A DNA stretch of 64,000 bases from Pectobacterium brasiliense (GTDB lineage Bacteria > Pseudomonadota > Gammaproteobacteria > Enterobacterales > Enterobacteriaceae), in contig NZ_JACGFN010000003.1 in NCBI RefSeq assembly GCF_016950255.1, positions 186,001-250,000 on the forward strand, written 5' to 3'. A program made the translations under genes and the position numbers. Shown piece after piece: positions 18,623-26,520 of this stretch. How positions within the stretch are numbered: the stretch's first letter is position 1; the number at the start of each line of letters is the position of its first letter. Below the pieces are notes generated by a model. The model searched no databases. It had not been told where the DNA came from and saw nothing but the letters and a program-made list of their open reading frames with translations.

Positions 18623-18657
18623 GGATGATTAGCCGATACGTTCCCGGCTAATCATCC
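18623..18657 (+). other. Strong intra-operon hairpin
   Basis: A 13-bp perfect inverted repeat (GGATGATTAGCCG with CGGCTAATCATCC, 9-base loop) begins 18 bases after the binding-protein stop and has no T tract. The position is typical of a 3' mRNA-stabilising structure that keeps binding-protein levels above those of the permeases. Confidence 0.6.
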
Positions 18658-18736
18658 CGATCAGATACGTTAAAAGAGATGACCGCGTGAGTGGTGATTT
18701 GCTGTCGCCGTTTACCGGGATATCAGGAGAAAGAAC

Positions 18737-19777
18737 ATGGTTTTCTCTGATTGGATCAAGCCGGGTGGAGTACTGCGTCGTTTGGCAAAACGTCTGTTTC
18801 AGGTCGTCGTCACGCTGTTCGGGTTATTAATCCTGACTTTCGTGATCGGCCGCGTGATGCCAATCGATCCAGTCCTGGCTATTGTCGGACAGGATGCCGA
18901 CCAAAGTACCTATCAACAGGTTTACCAGCAACTGGGGTTGGATAAGCCACTGTATGTGCAGTTCTTTATTTACTTCAATTCATTGATGCACGGGGATTTG
19001 GGCAATGCCCTCCTGACTGGGCGACCGGTCGTGGATGACATTATCCGGGTTTTCCCTGCCACCATCGAGCTTGCCACCATGGCGATTATCGTCGGTGCCG
19101 GTCTGGGCGTGCCATTAGGCGTGTTGGCTGCGGCGCGACGCGGCAAGTGGGCGGATTATGTGGTGCGTTTTATCAGTCTGGCCGGTTATTCCACGCCAAT
19201 ATTCTGGGTCGGGATGATGGGGCTGTTGGTGTTCTACGCCTGGCTGAACTGGGTGGGCGGTGCCGGACGGGTTGATATGGCTTACGACGGTCTGGTGGAG
19301 AACCGTACCGGCCTGCTGCTGGTGGATTCGCTACTGGCGGGTGAGTGGGATGTGTTCCGCAGCGCGCTGAACCATCTGGTGTTGCCAGCCACGATTCTCG
19401 GTTTCCACTCGCTGGCCTATATCAGCCGTATGACGCGTAGCTTCATGCTGGCGCAGCTTTCACAGGAATACATCATTACCGCGCGAGTGAAAGGACTGTC
19501 TGAGTTCCGCGTTGTCTGGGCGCACGCGTTTCGCAATATTCTGGTTCAGCTTCTGACGGTGGTGGCGCTGGCGTATGGCTCGCTGCTGGAAGGGGCAGTA
19601 CTGATCGAAACGGTCTTCTCATGGCCTGGCTTTGGTTCCTATCTGACAGGCAGCCTGCTGCTGGGGGATATGAACGCGGTTATGGGATGTGTGCTGCTAG
19701 TCGGGTTGATCTTCGTGACGCTTAACCTGCTGTCGGACATGTTGTATCAAATCTTTGATCCGAGGACGAACGCATGA
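18737..19777 (+). CDS. ABC transporter permease, DppB type
   Basis: This 346-residue inner-membrane permease has an N-terminal helix (LFGLLILTFVIGRVMPIDPV), the conserved YQQLGLDKPLYVQF periplasmic segment and the EAA coupling loop (TARVKGLSEFRVVWAHAFRNILVQLLTVV). Start ATG 18737 follows AGGAGA. Its stop overlaps the ATG of the next permease by four bases. Confidence 0.93.
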   Translation: MVFSDWIKPGGVLRRLAKRLFQVVVTLFGLLILTFVIGRVMPIDPVLAIVGQDADQSTYQQVYQQLGLDKPLYVQFFIYFNSLMHGDLGNALLTGRPVVDDIIRVFPATIELATMAIIVGAGLGVPLGVLAAARRGKWADYVVRFISLAGYSTPIFWVGMMGLLVFYAWLNWVGGAGRVDMAYDGLVENRTGLLLVDSLLAGEWDVFRSALNHLVLPATILGFHSLAYISRMTRSFMLAQLSQEYIITARVKGLSEFRVVWAHAFRNILVQLLTVVALAYGSLLEGAVLIETVFSWPGFGSYLTGSLLLGDMNAVMGCVLLVGLIFVTLNLLSDMLYQIFDPRTNA

Positions 19778-20697
19778 ATATTTCCTCTGAGCCGCCGGTC
19801 AGCCGTGAATCGGTAATGCGGACACCGCCGGAAAAACGTGTGAGCCGCCTGCGGCTTCGCGGTGCGCGAATCGGCGGGTTTCTGTTGACGATGATGCGCA
19901 ACCCGCTGACCGCGATTGGTTCTGCGATTGTGCTGATGTTGGTTCTGGTCGCCATTTTTGCCCCGTGGATCGCCACGCACGATCCGCTGGTACAGGATTT
20001 GGCTAACTCGCTACAGGCCCCGAGTGCGGCGCATTACTTTGGCACCGATGAGTTTGGGCGCGATGTGTTTAGTCGTCTGGTCTATGGTTCACGCATCACG
20101 CTGTATATCGTTGCGCTGGTGTCGGTAACCGTGGGGCCTATTGGGCTGGCGCTGGGTGTGATCTCTGGGTATTACGGCGGCATCGTCGATACCATTTTGA
20201 TGCGTATCACCGATATCTTCATCTCTTTCCCTAGTCTGGTGTTGGCGCTGGCGTTCGTTGCGGCACTCGGTCCCGGTCTGGATCATGTGGTAATCGCGAT
20301 TACGCTGACGGCCTGGCCGCCGATTGCCCGTCTGGCAAGGGCGGAAACGCTGTCGCTGCGTCACGCGGACTTTGTGTCTGCCGTGAAGCTGCAAGGTGCA
20401 TCCTCTATCCGTATCCTGCTGCACCACATTGTGCCACTGTGCCTGCCGTCGGTGATTATTCGTATCACCATGAATATGGCGGGCATCATTCTGACTGCGG
20501 CGGGTCTGGGCTTTCTGGGGTTGGGGGCACAGCCGCCCGATCCTGAATGGGGCGCGATGATCTCTGCAGGTCGTCGTTACATGATGGAGTGCTGGTGGTT
20601 AGTAACTATTCCGGGGCTGGCGATTTTGATTAACAGCCTGGCGTTCAACTTCCTTGGAGACGGCCTACGTGACATCCTCGATCCCAGAACTGAATAA
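19774..20697 (+). CDS. ABC transporter permease, DppC type
   Basis: This 307-residue partner of the DppB-like permease has the N-terminal helix at about residues 45-65 (MRNPLTAIGSAIVLMLVLVAIFAPWIA), the HYFGTDEFGRDVFSRLVYGSRITL motif diagnostic of the DppC/OppC family, and an EAA loop near SAVKLQGASSIRILLHHIVPLCLPSVI. It overlaps the previous permease by 4 bases and the next ATPase by about 29 bases. Confidence 0.93.
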   Translation: MNISSEPPVSRESVMRTPPEKRVSRLRLRGARIGGFLLTMMRNPLTAIGSAIVLMLVLVAIFAPWIATHDPLVQDLANSLQAPSAAHYFGTDEFGRDVFSRLVYGSRITLYIVALVSVTVGPIGLALGVISGYYGGIVDTILMRITDIFISFPSLVLALAFVAALGPGLDHVVIAITLTAWPPIARLARAETLSLRHADFVSAVKLQGASSIRILLHHIVPLCLPSVIIRITMNMAGIILTAAGLGFLGLGAQPPDPEWGAMISAGRRYMMECWWLVTIPGLAILINSLAFNFLGDGLRDILDPRTE

Positions 20698-21556
20698 GTC
20701 TTCTCAACGTGTGCCGGGAAGCTCGCCCCTGATGGAAGTGGAAAATCTGCGGGTAAGCTTCGTGAACCGTGGTGCCGTGACGGATGCCGTGCGCGGCGTC
20801 TCCTTCTCATTAGGCTGTGAAAAGCTGGCCATTGTCGGCGAATCCGGCTCCGGTAAATCGACGGTCGGCCGTGCGCTGCTGCAACTGCATCCGCACAGCG
20901 CGCGGATTACGGCGGATAAACTGCGCTTCGGCGATACCGATCTGCTGAAAGCGGATGAGGCGCGGATGCGTCAGATTCGCGGCAAGCGCATCTCCATGAT
21001 TATGCAGGATCCAAAATATTCGCTGAACCCGGTGGTGTGCGTCGGCGATCAGATTGCCGAAGCCTATCTGGCGCACCATAAAGTGTCGCACCGCGAGGCG
21101 AAAGCAAAGGTCATGGCGATGCTGGACGTGGTACGTATTCGCCAGCCAGAGCGCGTCTACAATCTGTACCCTCATGAAATCTCGGGTGGGCAGGGGCAGC
21201 GCATCATGATTGCGATGATGCTGATTACTGAACCTGAAATCGTGATTGCCGATGAACCGACCTCCGCACTGGATGTGTCCGTGCGTCTACAGGTGCTGGC
21301 AATGCTGGACGATCTGGTCAGCGAGCGCGGTCTGGGGCTGATTTTCATCAGTCACGATATCAATCTGGTACGCAGCTTCTGCGATCGGGTGCTGGTGATG
21401 TATGCCGGACGCGTCGTGGAGTCCATTGCCGCCGCCGATCTGGATAACGCGCAGCATCCTTATACGCGTGGGTTGCTGAATTCGCTGCCGGATATCGACC
21501 ATCGACGCCCGCGTTTGCCGGTGATGAATCGCGATCCAGCCTGGATCAATGGATAA
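20669..21556 (+). CDS. ABC transporter ATP-binding protein, DppD type
   Basis: This is the first of two ATPases of the peptide-type importer. I place the start at GTG 20669, inside the end of the permease gene, because a TTGGAGA ribosome site ends 8 bases before it; ATG 20732 is the alternative. That gives 295 residues. Walker A is GESGSGKST, followed by MIMQDPKYSLNP (Q-loop), SGGQGQR and Walker [15 protein letters not shown]. The C-terminus is shorter than in many DppD proteins and no cysteine-rich [4Fe-4S] tail is seen. Confidence 0.9.
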   Translation: MTSSIPELNKSSQRVPGSSPLMEVENLRVSFVNRGAVTDAVRGVSFSLGCEKLAIVGESGSGKSTVGRALLQLHPHSARITADKLRFGDTDLLKADEARMRQIRGKRISMIMQDPKYSLNPVVCVGDQIAEAYLAHHKVSHREAKAKVMAMLDVVRIRQPERVYNLYPHEISGGQGQRIMIAMMLITEPEIVIADEPTSALDVSVRLQVLAMLDDLVSERGLGLIFISHDINLVRSFCDRVLVMYAGRVVESIAAADLDNAQHPYTRGLLNSLPDIDHRRPRLPVMNRDPAWING

Positions 21557-21567
21557 AGGGGATAATC

Positions 21568-22377
21568 ATGGCAACTGAAGCAATGAGTCAGCGCAAGCCG
21601 ATGATCGAAGTGAGTAACCTGAATCTCTCTTTTGGGCAGGGCAGCACGGCGAATCAGGTGTTGTACGATGTGAACCTTACCGTCAACGATGGCGATATCT
21701 TTGGTCTGGTAGGGGAATCGGGTTCCGGTAAAACCACGGTGCTGAAGTGCCTGGCCGGGCTTTTTAATCATTGGGAAGGCACGCTGCATATTGACGGGAA
21801 GAAACTTGCACACCGAATCGATCAGGCGCGCTGTCGCCGAGTGCAGATGGTGTTTCAGGATCCGTACGGATCGCTGCATCCCCGTCATACCGTAGAGTCG
21901 ATTCTGGAAGAGCCGCTGTCGATCCATCGCTTTGACGATCGTGACGATCGTATCGATACCTTGCTGGAGAAAGTGGGGCTGGGAACGCATTTCCGTCGCC
22001 GCTATCCGCACCAGCTTTCGGGTGGACAGCGTCAGCGTGTGGCGATTGCCCGAGCGCTGATTCTGGAACCGAGAGTGCTGCTGCTGGATGAGCCGACGTC
22101 GGCGCTGGATGTGTCGGTGCAGGCGGAAATTCTCAACCTTCTGACGGAGTTGCAGCAGCAGGAAAAGCTGACCTATCTGATGGTGACACATGACTTGGGC
22201 GTGATTTCCCACCTGTGCCATAAAGTAGCGGTGATGCAATACGGGAAGATACTGGAAACGTTGGAAACCGACGACCTGACCAGCGATGTACCGAAGGACG
22301 CGTATACCTCCATGCTGGTGGACGCCAGCCGTCAGTACAGCCGCGATTTGGCGGTGCGTTCGGAGCGTATGGGCTAG
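21568..22377 (+). CDS. ABC transporter ATP-binding protein, DppF type
   Basis: This 269-residue second ATPase of the importer has Walker A GESGSGKTT, Q-loop MVFQDPYGSLHPRHTV, signature LSGGQRQRVAIARAL and Walker [15 protein letters not shown]. It starts 11 bases after the previous ATPase, with a GGGGA site, and is followed by a strong terminator, so it closes the operon. Confidence 0.93.
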   Translation: MATEAMSQRKPMIEVSNLNLSFGQGSTANQVLYDVNLTVNDGDIFGLVGESGSGKTTVLKCLAGLFNHWEGTLHIDGKKLAHRIDQARCRRVQMVFQDPYGSLHPRHTVESILEEPLSIHRFDDRDDRIDTLLEKVGLGTHFRRRYPHQLSGGQRQRVAIARALILEPRVLLLDEPTSALDVSVQAEILNLLTELQQQEKLTYLMVTHDLGVISHLCHKVAVMQYGKILETLETDDLTSDVPKDAYTSMLVDASRQYSRDLAVRSERMG

Positions 22378-22406
22378 GTACGTTGCATGATAATCATCAT
22401 CAGTGA

Positions 22407-22431
22407 GGGCCGAGCAATCGGCCCTTTTTTT
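22407..22431 (+). terminator. Rho-independent terminator of the peptide-type transporter operon
   Basis: A stem GGGCCGA/TCGGCCC with a GCAA tetraloop is followed by seven T residues. It lies 30 bases after the last ATPase stop. Confidence 0.93.
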
Positions 22432-22572
22432 ATCTTACGTACCGGTTTTCGCTCACAGTTGGTTACGAACAGACTTTTATACGTAAAAAAAGGTAAATGG
22501 GTAGCGTTGAAGGGTGCGGATACTTACAATCATTACGCTTTCTGTAGTTGGCCTCTTCAAAAAGGAATTCTC

Positions 22573-23145
22573 ATGTTCAAACGTACTCTGGTTGCTGCGG
22601 CAGCCCTTATTTCACTGACGGCATTTTCTCCTGCCTTTGCGGCTTCCGACACCACCACGCGCGTGCTGTTGACGACGTCTGCGGGCAATATCGAACTGTC
22701 TTTAGATAATCAAAAGGCACCGGTTTCGGTAAAAAATTTCGTCGAGTACGTTAACAACGGTTTTTATAACGGGACGACGTTTCACCGTGTGATCCCTGGC
22801 TTTATGGTGCAGGGCGGCGGCTTTTCTGGCGAAATGAGCCAAAAGGCGACGAACGCGCCGATCAAGAATGAAGCCGATAATGGTTTACGTAACCAGCGCG
22901 GCACAATCGCGATGGCACGCACGTCTGATAAAGACAGTGCAACCAGTCAGTTCTTTATCAACGTCGCGGATAACGCGTTCCTCGATCACGGCCAGCGTGA
23001 TTTTGGCTACGCCGTGTTCGGTAAAGTCGTGAAGGGCATGGACGTCGTGGATAAGATCTCTCAGGTGCCAACGAAAAACGTCGGGCCTTATCAGAACGTA
23101 CCGACTACGCCAGTGGTGATTCAGTCTGCCAAAGTGCTGCCCTGA
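22573..23145 (+). CDS. ppiA: Periplasmic peptidyl-prolyl cis-trans isomerase A (cyclophilin)
   Basis: PpiA catalyses proline isomerisation in the periplasm. I choose ATG 22573 (AAAGGAA site); the longer frame from 22387 begins inside the upstream terminator. The 190-residue protein has a Sec signal peptide (cleavage near AFA/ASD, residue 23) and the cyclophilin core: [49 protein letters not shown]. Length equals E. coli PpiA. In E. coli tsgA lies next to it, but no tsgA is present here. Confidence 0.97.
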   Translation: MFKRTLVAAAALISLTAFSPAFAASDTTTRVLLTTSAGNIELSLDNQKAPVSVKNFVEYVNNGFYNGTTFHRVIPGFMVQGGGFSGEMSQKATNAPIKNEADNGLRNQRGTIAMARTSDKDSATSQFFINVADNAFLDHGQRDFGYAVFGKVVKGMDVVDKISQVPTKNVGPYQNVPTTPVVIQSAKVLP

Positions 23146-23181
23146 TTGGCAAGATAGATAAGCAAAGAACCGAGAATACGA

Positions 23182-23205
23182 AAAAGGCCACTGATGTGGC
23201 CTTTT
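23182..23205. terminator. Bidirectional terminator between ppiA and pelZ
   Basis: AAAAGGCCAC-TGAT-GTGGCCTTTT forms a perfect 10-bp stem with A and T tracts on the two sides. It serves ppiA on the plus strand and pelZ on the minus strand. Confidence 0.9.
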
Positions 23206-23231
23206 GCGATCTTAACGTCTCGACTACCGCA

Positions 23232-24509
23232 TTATTCCAGCGCTTTTGCCATCTGCTGTAGCCAGGCATCCACGCCGGTGCTCGGCACGTTCAACTGACG
23301 GTAGGTCGCTGTTGCAACGGGATAGCCGCCGACGTCTTCCTGACTATTCACGAAGCCACCTTTCCGCTGTTTGAAATTCTCCACGATACGTTTATCAACG
23401 GCATCACGATCTTTAGGGCGTGCGCCTGCGCTTTGCAGTACCTGATTGGTGACGGCGCTGGCCGGTGATGCCGTTAAGCCCGCAGGCCAAATAGGGGACA
23501 CTTTGAGTAAATTAATTCCGCTGCCTGACGTTTGCGGTGCGGCTTTGCCCTTGGCATCGTACGCGAGGTTATCTGACATCCAGACATCGCCGGAGCTGTT
23601 GCTTCCTACCAATCCTAAACCTGCTTTGGTATTCGCGCCGTAGTGCATCACGTTACCTGCGACGGAGACGCGTGGGCTGGCAGGCATGGTTTTCCCTTCC
23701 CACTCTTTTGCTACTCCACCAACGCGAAGCCCCCAGATGCCGGGGTTGTAGATCAGGTTATTGACCATGACGCCCGTAGAACCAGCCTTGAACCAGGCAT
23801 TACGCTCGTTGTTGTGCGCATAGAGGCTGCCCACAATCGATACGTCAGTCACGTTATCGTGAACCAGCGTCCCCATTGAGTGAATACCTTTGGTGTGAGC
23901 CGAATCGTATAGGCCTTCAGCAACGATATTATTCGAGAGTGTGATGCGGTGCGCCGTGCCCTGCGTCCCGTCATAGCGTGGGCCGGAAATAGACAGGTTT
24001 TCGTCCGTACCCCAGGCGAAGCTAGAATGGTCGATCACGACGTTGTAGGCATCTTTGCCGTTGATGGAAACATCGCGTTCAAAGCCGCTTTTTTTACCCG
24101 TACCGGCATCGCCGATGCGAAAACGAATATGCTGCATGAGCACATCATGGGTGCTGATCCCCATTCCGCCGCGAATGATGGTGATACCGGGAGAGGGAGC
24201 GGTCTGACCGGCAATGGTGACAAACGGCTCAGTTAACCGGAGGTCACTTTTATTCAGGTCGATAATGCCGCCAACCTCAAAAACGATAATGCGTGGCCCT
24301 TTGGCGGCCAGCGCTTCCCTGAGTGAACCCGCCCCAGAAGAGGCCAGCGTTGTGACGCGAATAATGCGTCCACCGCTGCCTGCAACTGTATCCGTTCCGA
24401 ATCCTTTCAACTCTGGTGCTGCCGGAGTGGCGGCGCTAGCCATCGGTACGCCAACACTGAATACTAAGCCAGTGCTGAACAGTGCGGCGAACAGAAGAGA
24501 ACGTTTCAT
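23232..24509 (-). CDS. pelZ: Secreted pectate lyase PelZ
   Basis: This 425-residue polysaccharide lyase family 1 relative has a Sec signal peptide (MKRSLLFAALFSTGLVFSVG ... MASA, cleavage near residue 27) and parallel beta-helix features: ITIIRGGMGISTHDVLMQHIRFRIGDAG, NVVIDHSSFAWGTDENLSIS and many N/G-rich turns. It would cleave pectate by beta-elimination outside the cell. Position and length match PelZ, the weak lyase encoded next to pelC in soft-rot erwinias. It is clearly divergent from the three tandem Pel proteins upstream and is the promoter-distal gene of the cluster. Confidence 0.85.
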   Translation of the reverse strand: MKRSLLFAALFSTGLVFSVGVPMASAATPAAPELKGFGTDTVAGSGGRIIRVTTLASSGAGSLREALAAKGPRIIVFEVGGIIDLNKSDLRLTEPFVTIAGQTAPSPGITIIRGGMGISTHDVLMQHIRFRIGDAGTGKKSGFERDVSINGKDAYNVVIDHSSFAWGTDENLSISGPRYDGTQGTAHRITLSNNIVAEGLYDSAHTKGIHSMGTLVHDNVTDVSIVGSLYAHNNERNAWFKAGSTGVMVNNLIYNPGIWGLRVGGVAKEWEGKTMPASPRVSVAGNVMHYGANTKAGLGLVGSNSSGDVWMSDNLAYDAKGKAAPQTSGSGINLLKVSPIWPAGLTASPASAVTNQVLQSAGARPKDRDAVDKRIVENFKQRKGGFVNSQEDVGGYPVATATYRQLNVPSTGVDAWLQQMAKALE

Positions 24510-24533
24510 TTCATTTCCTTGAATATTAACGAT

Positions 24534-24562
24534 AAAAATGAGCGAGCCCTTAGGACTCGCTC
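24534..24562 (-). terminator. pelC terminator, GAGCGAG family
   Basis: In the gene direction GAGCGAGTCC-TAA-GGGCTCGCTC is followed by ATTTTTATC. The outer 7-bp stem GAGCGAG/CTCGCTC is the same in the terminators after pelB and pelA. Confidence 0.88.
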
Positions 24563-24605
24563 AAGTGCGGCCCGAACGATAAACCGACGGGCGTTAAGCG
24601 CGCTT

Positions 24606-24647
24606 GCAGGCTCCGGTTAGCACAGGACAATGAGGGGCGGAGCCTGC
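24606..24647 (-). other. Gene-proximal hairpin after pelC
   Basis: A 10-bp inverted repeat (GCAGGCTCCG with CGGAGCCTGC, 22-base loop) lies between the pelC stop and its terminator. Each of the three tandem pel genes has a different hairpin in this position. Confidence 0.6.
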
Positions 24648-24685
24648 AGTTTGCTTATTTACCCTTCACGCGTTACACATCGCAA

Positions 24686-25810
24686 TTAGTTGCAATTTGC
24701 AGCTGTCAGCACGGCAAGGTTTTTGTTCACGCCAGCATAGTTCGCCAGTTTGTCCTTCACGCACTGTGGTGAAACGGTAGAGTAGCTGTAAGGAAGAGAA
24801 GGGAACGTGCCTGTGCTCTTCCAGTCTTCAGCATTCACGTAAGGCTTGGAATCTTTATCCCAGGTGATGTTGTATTTCGCGAAGTCAGCCGGGCTCATGA
24901 CGTTGTTATTACGCAGATCCCAGGTACCGAAGTTGGAACCGTCGTAACGCGAGGTCACCGGGTTTTTCGCATTCTCGAACCAGTTACGTTCGATCAGCGC
25001 AATCCCATTCTGGCGCACGTTCAGGCCAGAACTGGTGATTCCAGTATACAGGTTGTTATAGGCGTGAACTTTACCGCCACGTTGCAGCGGGAGGCGAGCG
25101 TTAACGTCGTCGTAAATATTGTGATGGTAAGTCAGGTCACGGCCCGTATCGCTGCTGCTGAAGCCGCTCAGCCCCACTTTTTTGATGCCGTGAATGTAGT
25201 TGTACGATACCGTCACGTTGGTTGAGGCTTTCTTGATATCAATCGCCGATTCGAATGTGGTGTCACCGTCTTTTGTGCCTGCGCATTCAAAGTTTTTCGC
25301 GAAGATCTCGTTGTGGTCAATCCAGACGTTCGGCGTGTTATCGATACGAATGGCATCACCATCCTGTGCGCCGCCCGGCATGTAGCCAAAACGCATGTTA
25401 CGGATGACGATATCGGATGATTTCGTCAGCCAGATCCCGAAGTTGGCGGACGATCCATTGGTTCCGATGATGGTAATCCCTTTGGTGAACTCTTTGATTT
25501 CTACACCGCGGGCGTCTTTCTTCCACTGACCACAGATATCGTTCTCTGCGGCTTTGATCAGCGCGTCTTCATTACCGTTATAGGTGATGACGAGCGGGTA
25601 AGCGCCACCTTTGACTTTCTTTCCATTGGAATCCAGCTTCGCGGCTTCGATGATATCAATAATATCTTGCATGGAGCGCGCCGTTTTTTTCACGGCACCG
25701 GCAACGTCACCACCATCAGTGGTAGCATAACCCCCCGTATTTGCCGCCATCGTTGGTTGGGCCGCAAGCAATAACAGCCCAGCGGCTGCAGAAGGCAGTA
25801 GGTATTTCAT
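24686..25810 (-). CDS. pelC: Extracellular pectate lyase PelC (Pel3), family PL1
   Basis: This is an endo-pectate lyase secreted through Sec and presumably the type II (Out) system. I start at ATG 25810 (GGAGAG site), giving 374 residues with a 22-residue signal peptide beginning MKYLLPSAAAG and cleaved before ANTGGYA. The calcium and catalytic residues of PL1 are intact: Asp150 and Asp152 (QDGDAIRID), Glu187, Asp191, the WIDH motif (173-176) and the arginine in ARLPLQRGG (239). It is a close paralogue of the two genes upstream. The letter assignment follows gene order pelA-pelB-pelC-pelZ and is less certain than the function. Confidence 0.93.
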   Translation of the reverse strand: MKYLLPSAAAGLLLLAAQPTMAANTGGYATTDGGDVAGAVKKTARSMQDIIDIIEAAKLDSNGKKVKGGAYPLVITYNGNEDALIKAAENDICGQWKKDARGVEIKEFTKGITIIGTNGSSANFGIWLTKSSDIVIRNMRFGYMPGGAQDGDAIRIDNTPNVWIDHNEIFAKNFECAGTKDGDTTFESAIDIKKASTNVTVSYNYIHGIKKVGLSGFSSSDTGRDLTYHHNIYDDVNARLPLQRGGKVHAYNNLYTGITSSGLNVRQNGIALIERNWFENAKNPVTSRYDGSNFGTWDLRNNNVMSPADFAKYNITWDKDSKPYVNAEDWKSTGTFPSLPYSYSTVSPQCVKDKLANYAGVNKNLAVLTAANCN

Positions 25811-25897
25811 TAAGGTACTCTCCTTGGAATTGAATTTTTGTTTGGGCATTTATGATCCACATAACCCAGATTATATTATTTTGGCGTTTCAATAAAA

Positions 25898-25915
25898 ATG
25901 AAATCAAGGTTTATT
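25898..25915. promoter_or_regulatory. KdgR-like box upstream of pelC
   Basis: AATGAAATCAAGGTTTATTG has the pattern GAAA-N6-TTT of the Pectobacterium KdgR box. It begins about 90 bases before the start codon, next to a TTTCA-N7-TGAAA inverted repeat that also occurs before pelB and pelA. Confidence 0.5.
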
Positions 25916-26201
25916 GAAACCCCAATTAAGTCTTACCATAAAAGAAAAATAATTCAATATTTCGATATTAAATATATAGGGTAAATAACGATGGAAATAC
26001 GAATAGATAATAAGTGACTATTTTAAAAGGTAATATTTTTTTCATTTTTTCTAAAATCAATCCGCGTTGAATTTTTATGAAAAATAAAATTATATTTCGT
26101 TTTATTACCCGCTGCTGGATGAGATTTGATAGAGGTGATAAATGTGAGCGGCATCAATAAATAAGTAAAATCCCCTTATTGAGATGATGGTGTAAGAAAT
26201 A

Positions 26202-26217
26202 TTTGATGCCGATCAAA
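26202..26217. promoter_or_regulatory. CRP/FNR-type palindrome upstream of pelC
   Basis: TTTGAT-GCCG-ATCAAA is a perfect inverted repeat. It satisfies the FNR consensus TTGAT-N4-ATCAA and also has CRP-like N6 spacing (TTTGA-N6-TCAAA). It lies about 400 bases before pelC. Confidence 0.45.
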
Positions 26218-26395
26218 TTATTAATTAATCATGTGTTGATTGAATGCTGTTATTTTTATCGATTAATCCTTAATTAAATAATGGTTTCTTTATTAATAAA
26301 TTAAGCTATTAATTCAATATCTAAATAATTAGCATGGTATTTAATTTGTGCCTACTTTTTAGGAATACCTATCCACTCTCATGCGTAGGTTCCAT

Positions 26396-26426
26396 AAAAA
26401 ACGAGCGAGCTCTTAGAGCTCGCTCG
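26396..26426 (-). terminator. pelB terminator, GAGCGAG family
   Basis: A perfect 11-bp stem (CGAGCGAGCTC with GAGCTCGCTCG, 3-base loop) is followed on the minus strand by six T residues. It shares the GAGCGAG/CTCGCTC core with the terminators of pelA and pelC. Confidence 0.93.
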
Positions 26427-26470
26427 GATAGAACCATGTCTTAGCGTGAAGAGTCATGGCCGCGGGACAT

Positions 26471-26514
26471 TCAGGCTTATTGCTTCCTGTCTTGATTAGA
26501 CAGAGAAAGCCTGA
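26471..26514 (-). other. Gene-proximal hairpin after pelB
   Basis: A nested inverted repeat: outer TCAGGCTT/AAGCCTGA and inner CTGTCT/AGACAG (26487-26503). It begins 7 bases after the pelB stop, before the conserved terminator. Confidence 0.6.
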
Positions 26515-26520
26515 CCGCGT

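Larger units (their letters stand above)
25811..26520. other. 710-bp AT-rich region between pelC and pelB, no gene
   Basis: It holds the pelC upstream control sequences, including a KdgR-like box (25898-25915) and a CRP/FNR-like palindrome (26202-26217), then the pelB terminator and proximal hairpin. No coding frame is credible. Long A+T runs suggest an H-NS-type target, which is inference. Confidence 0.7.
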
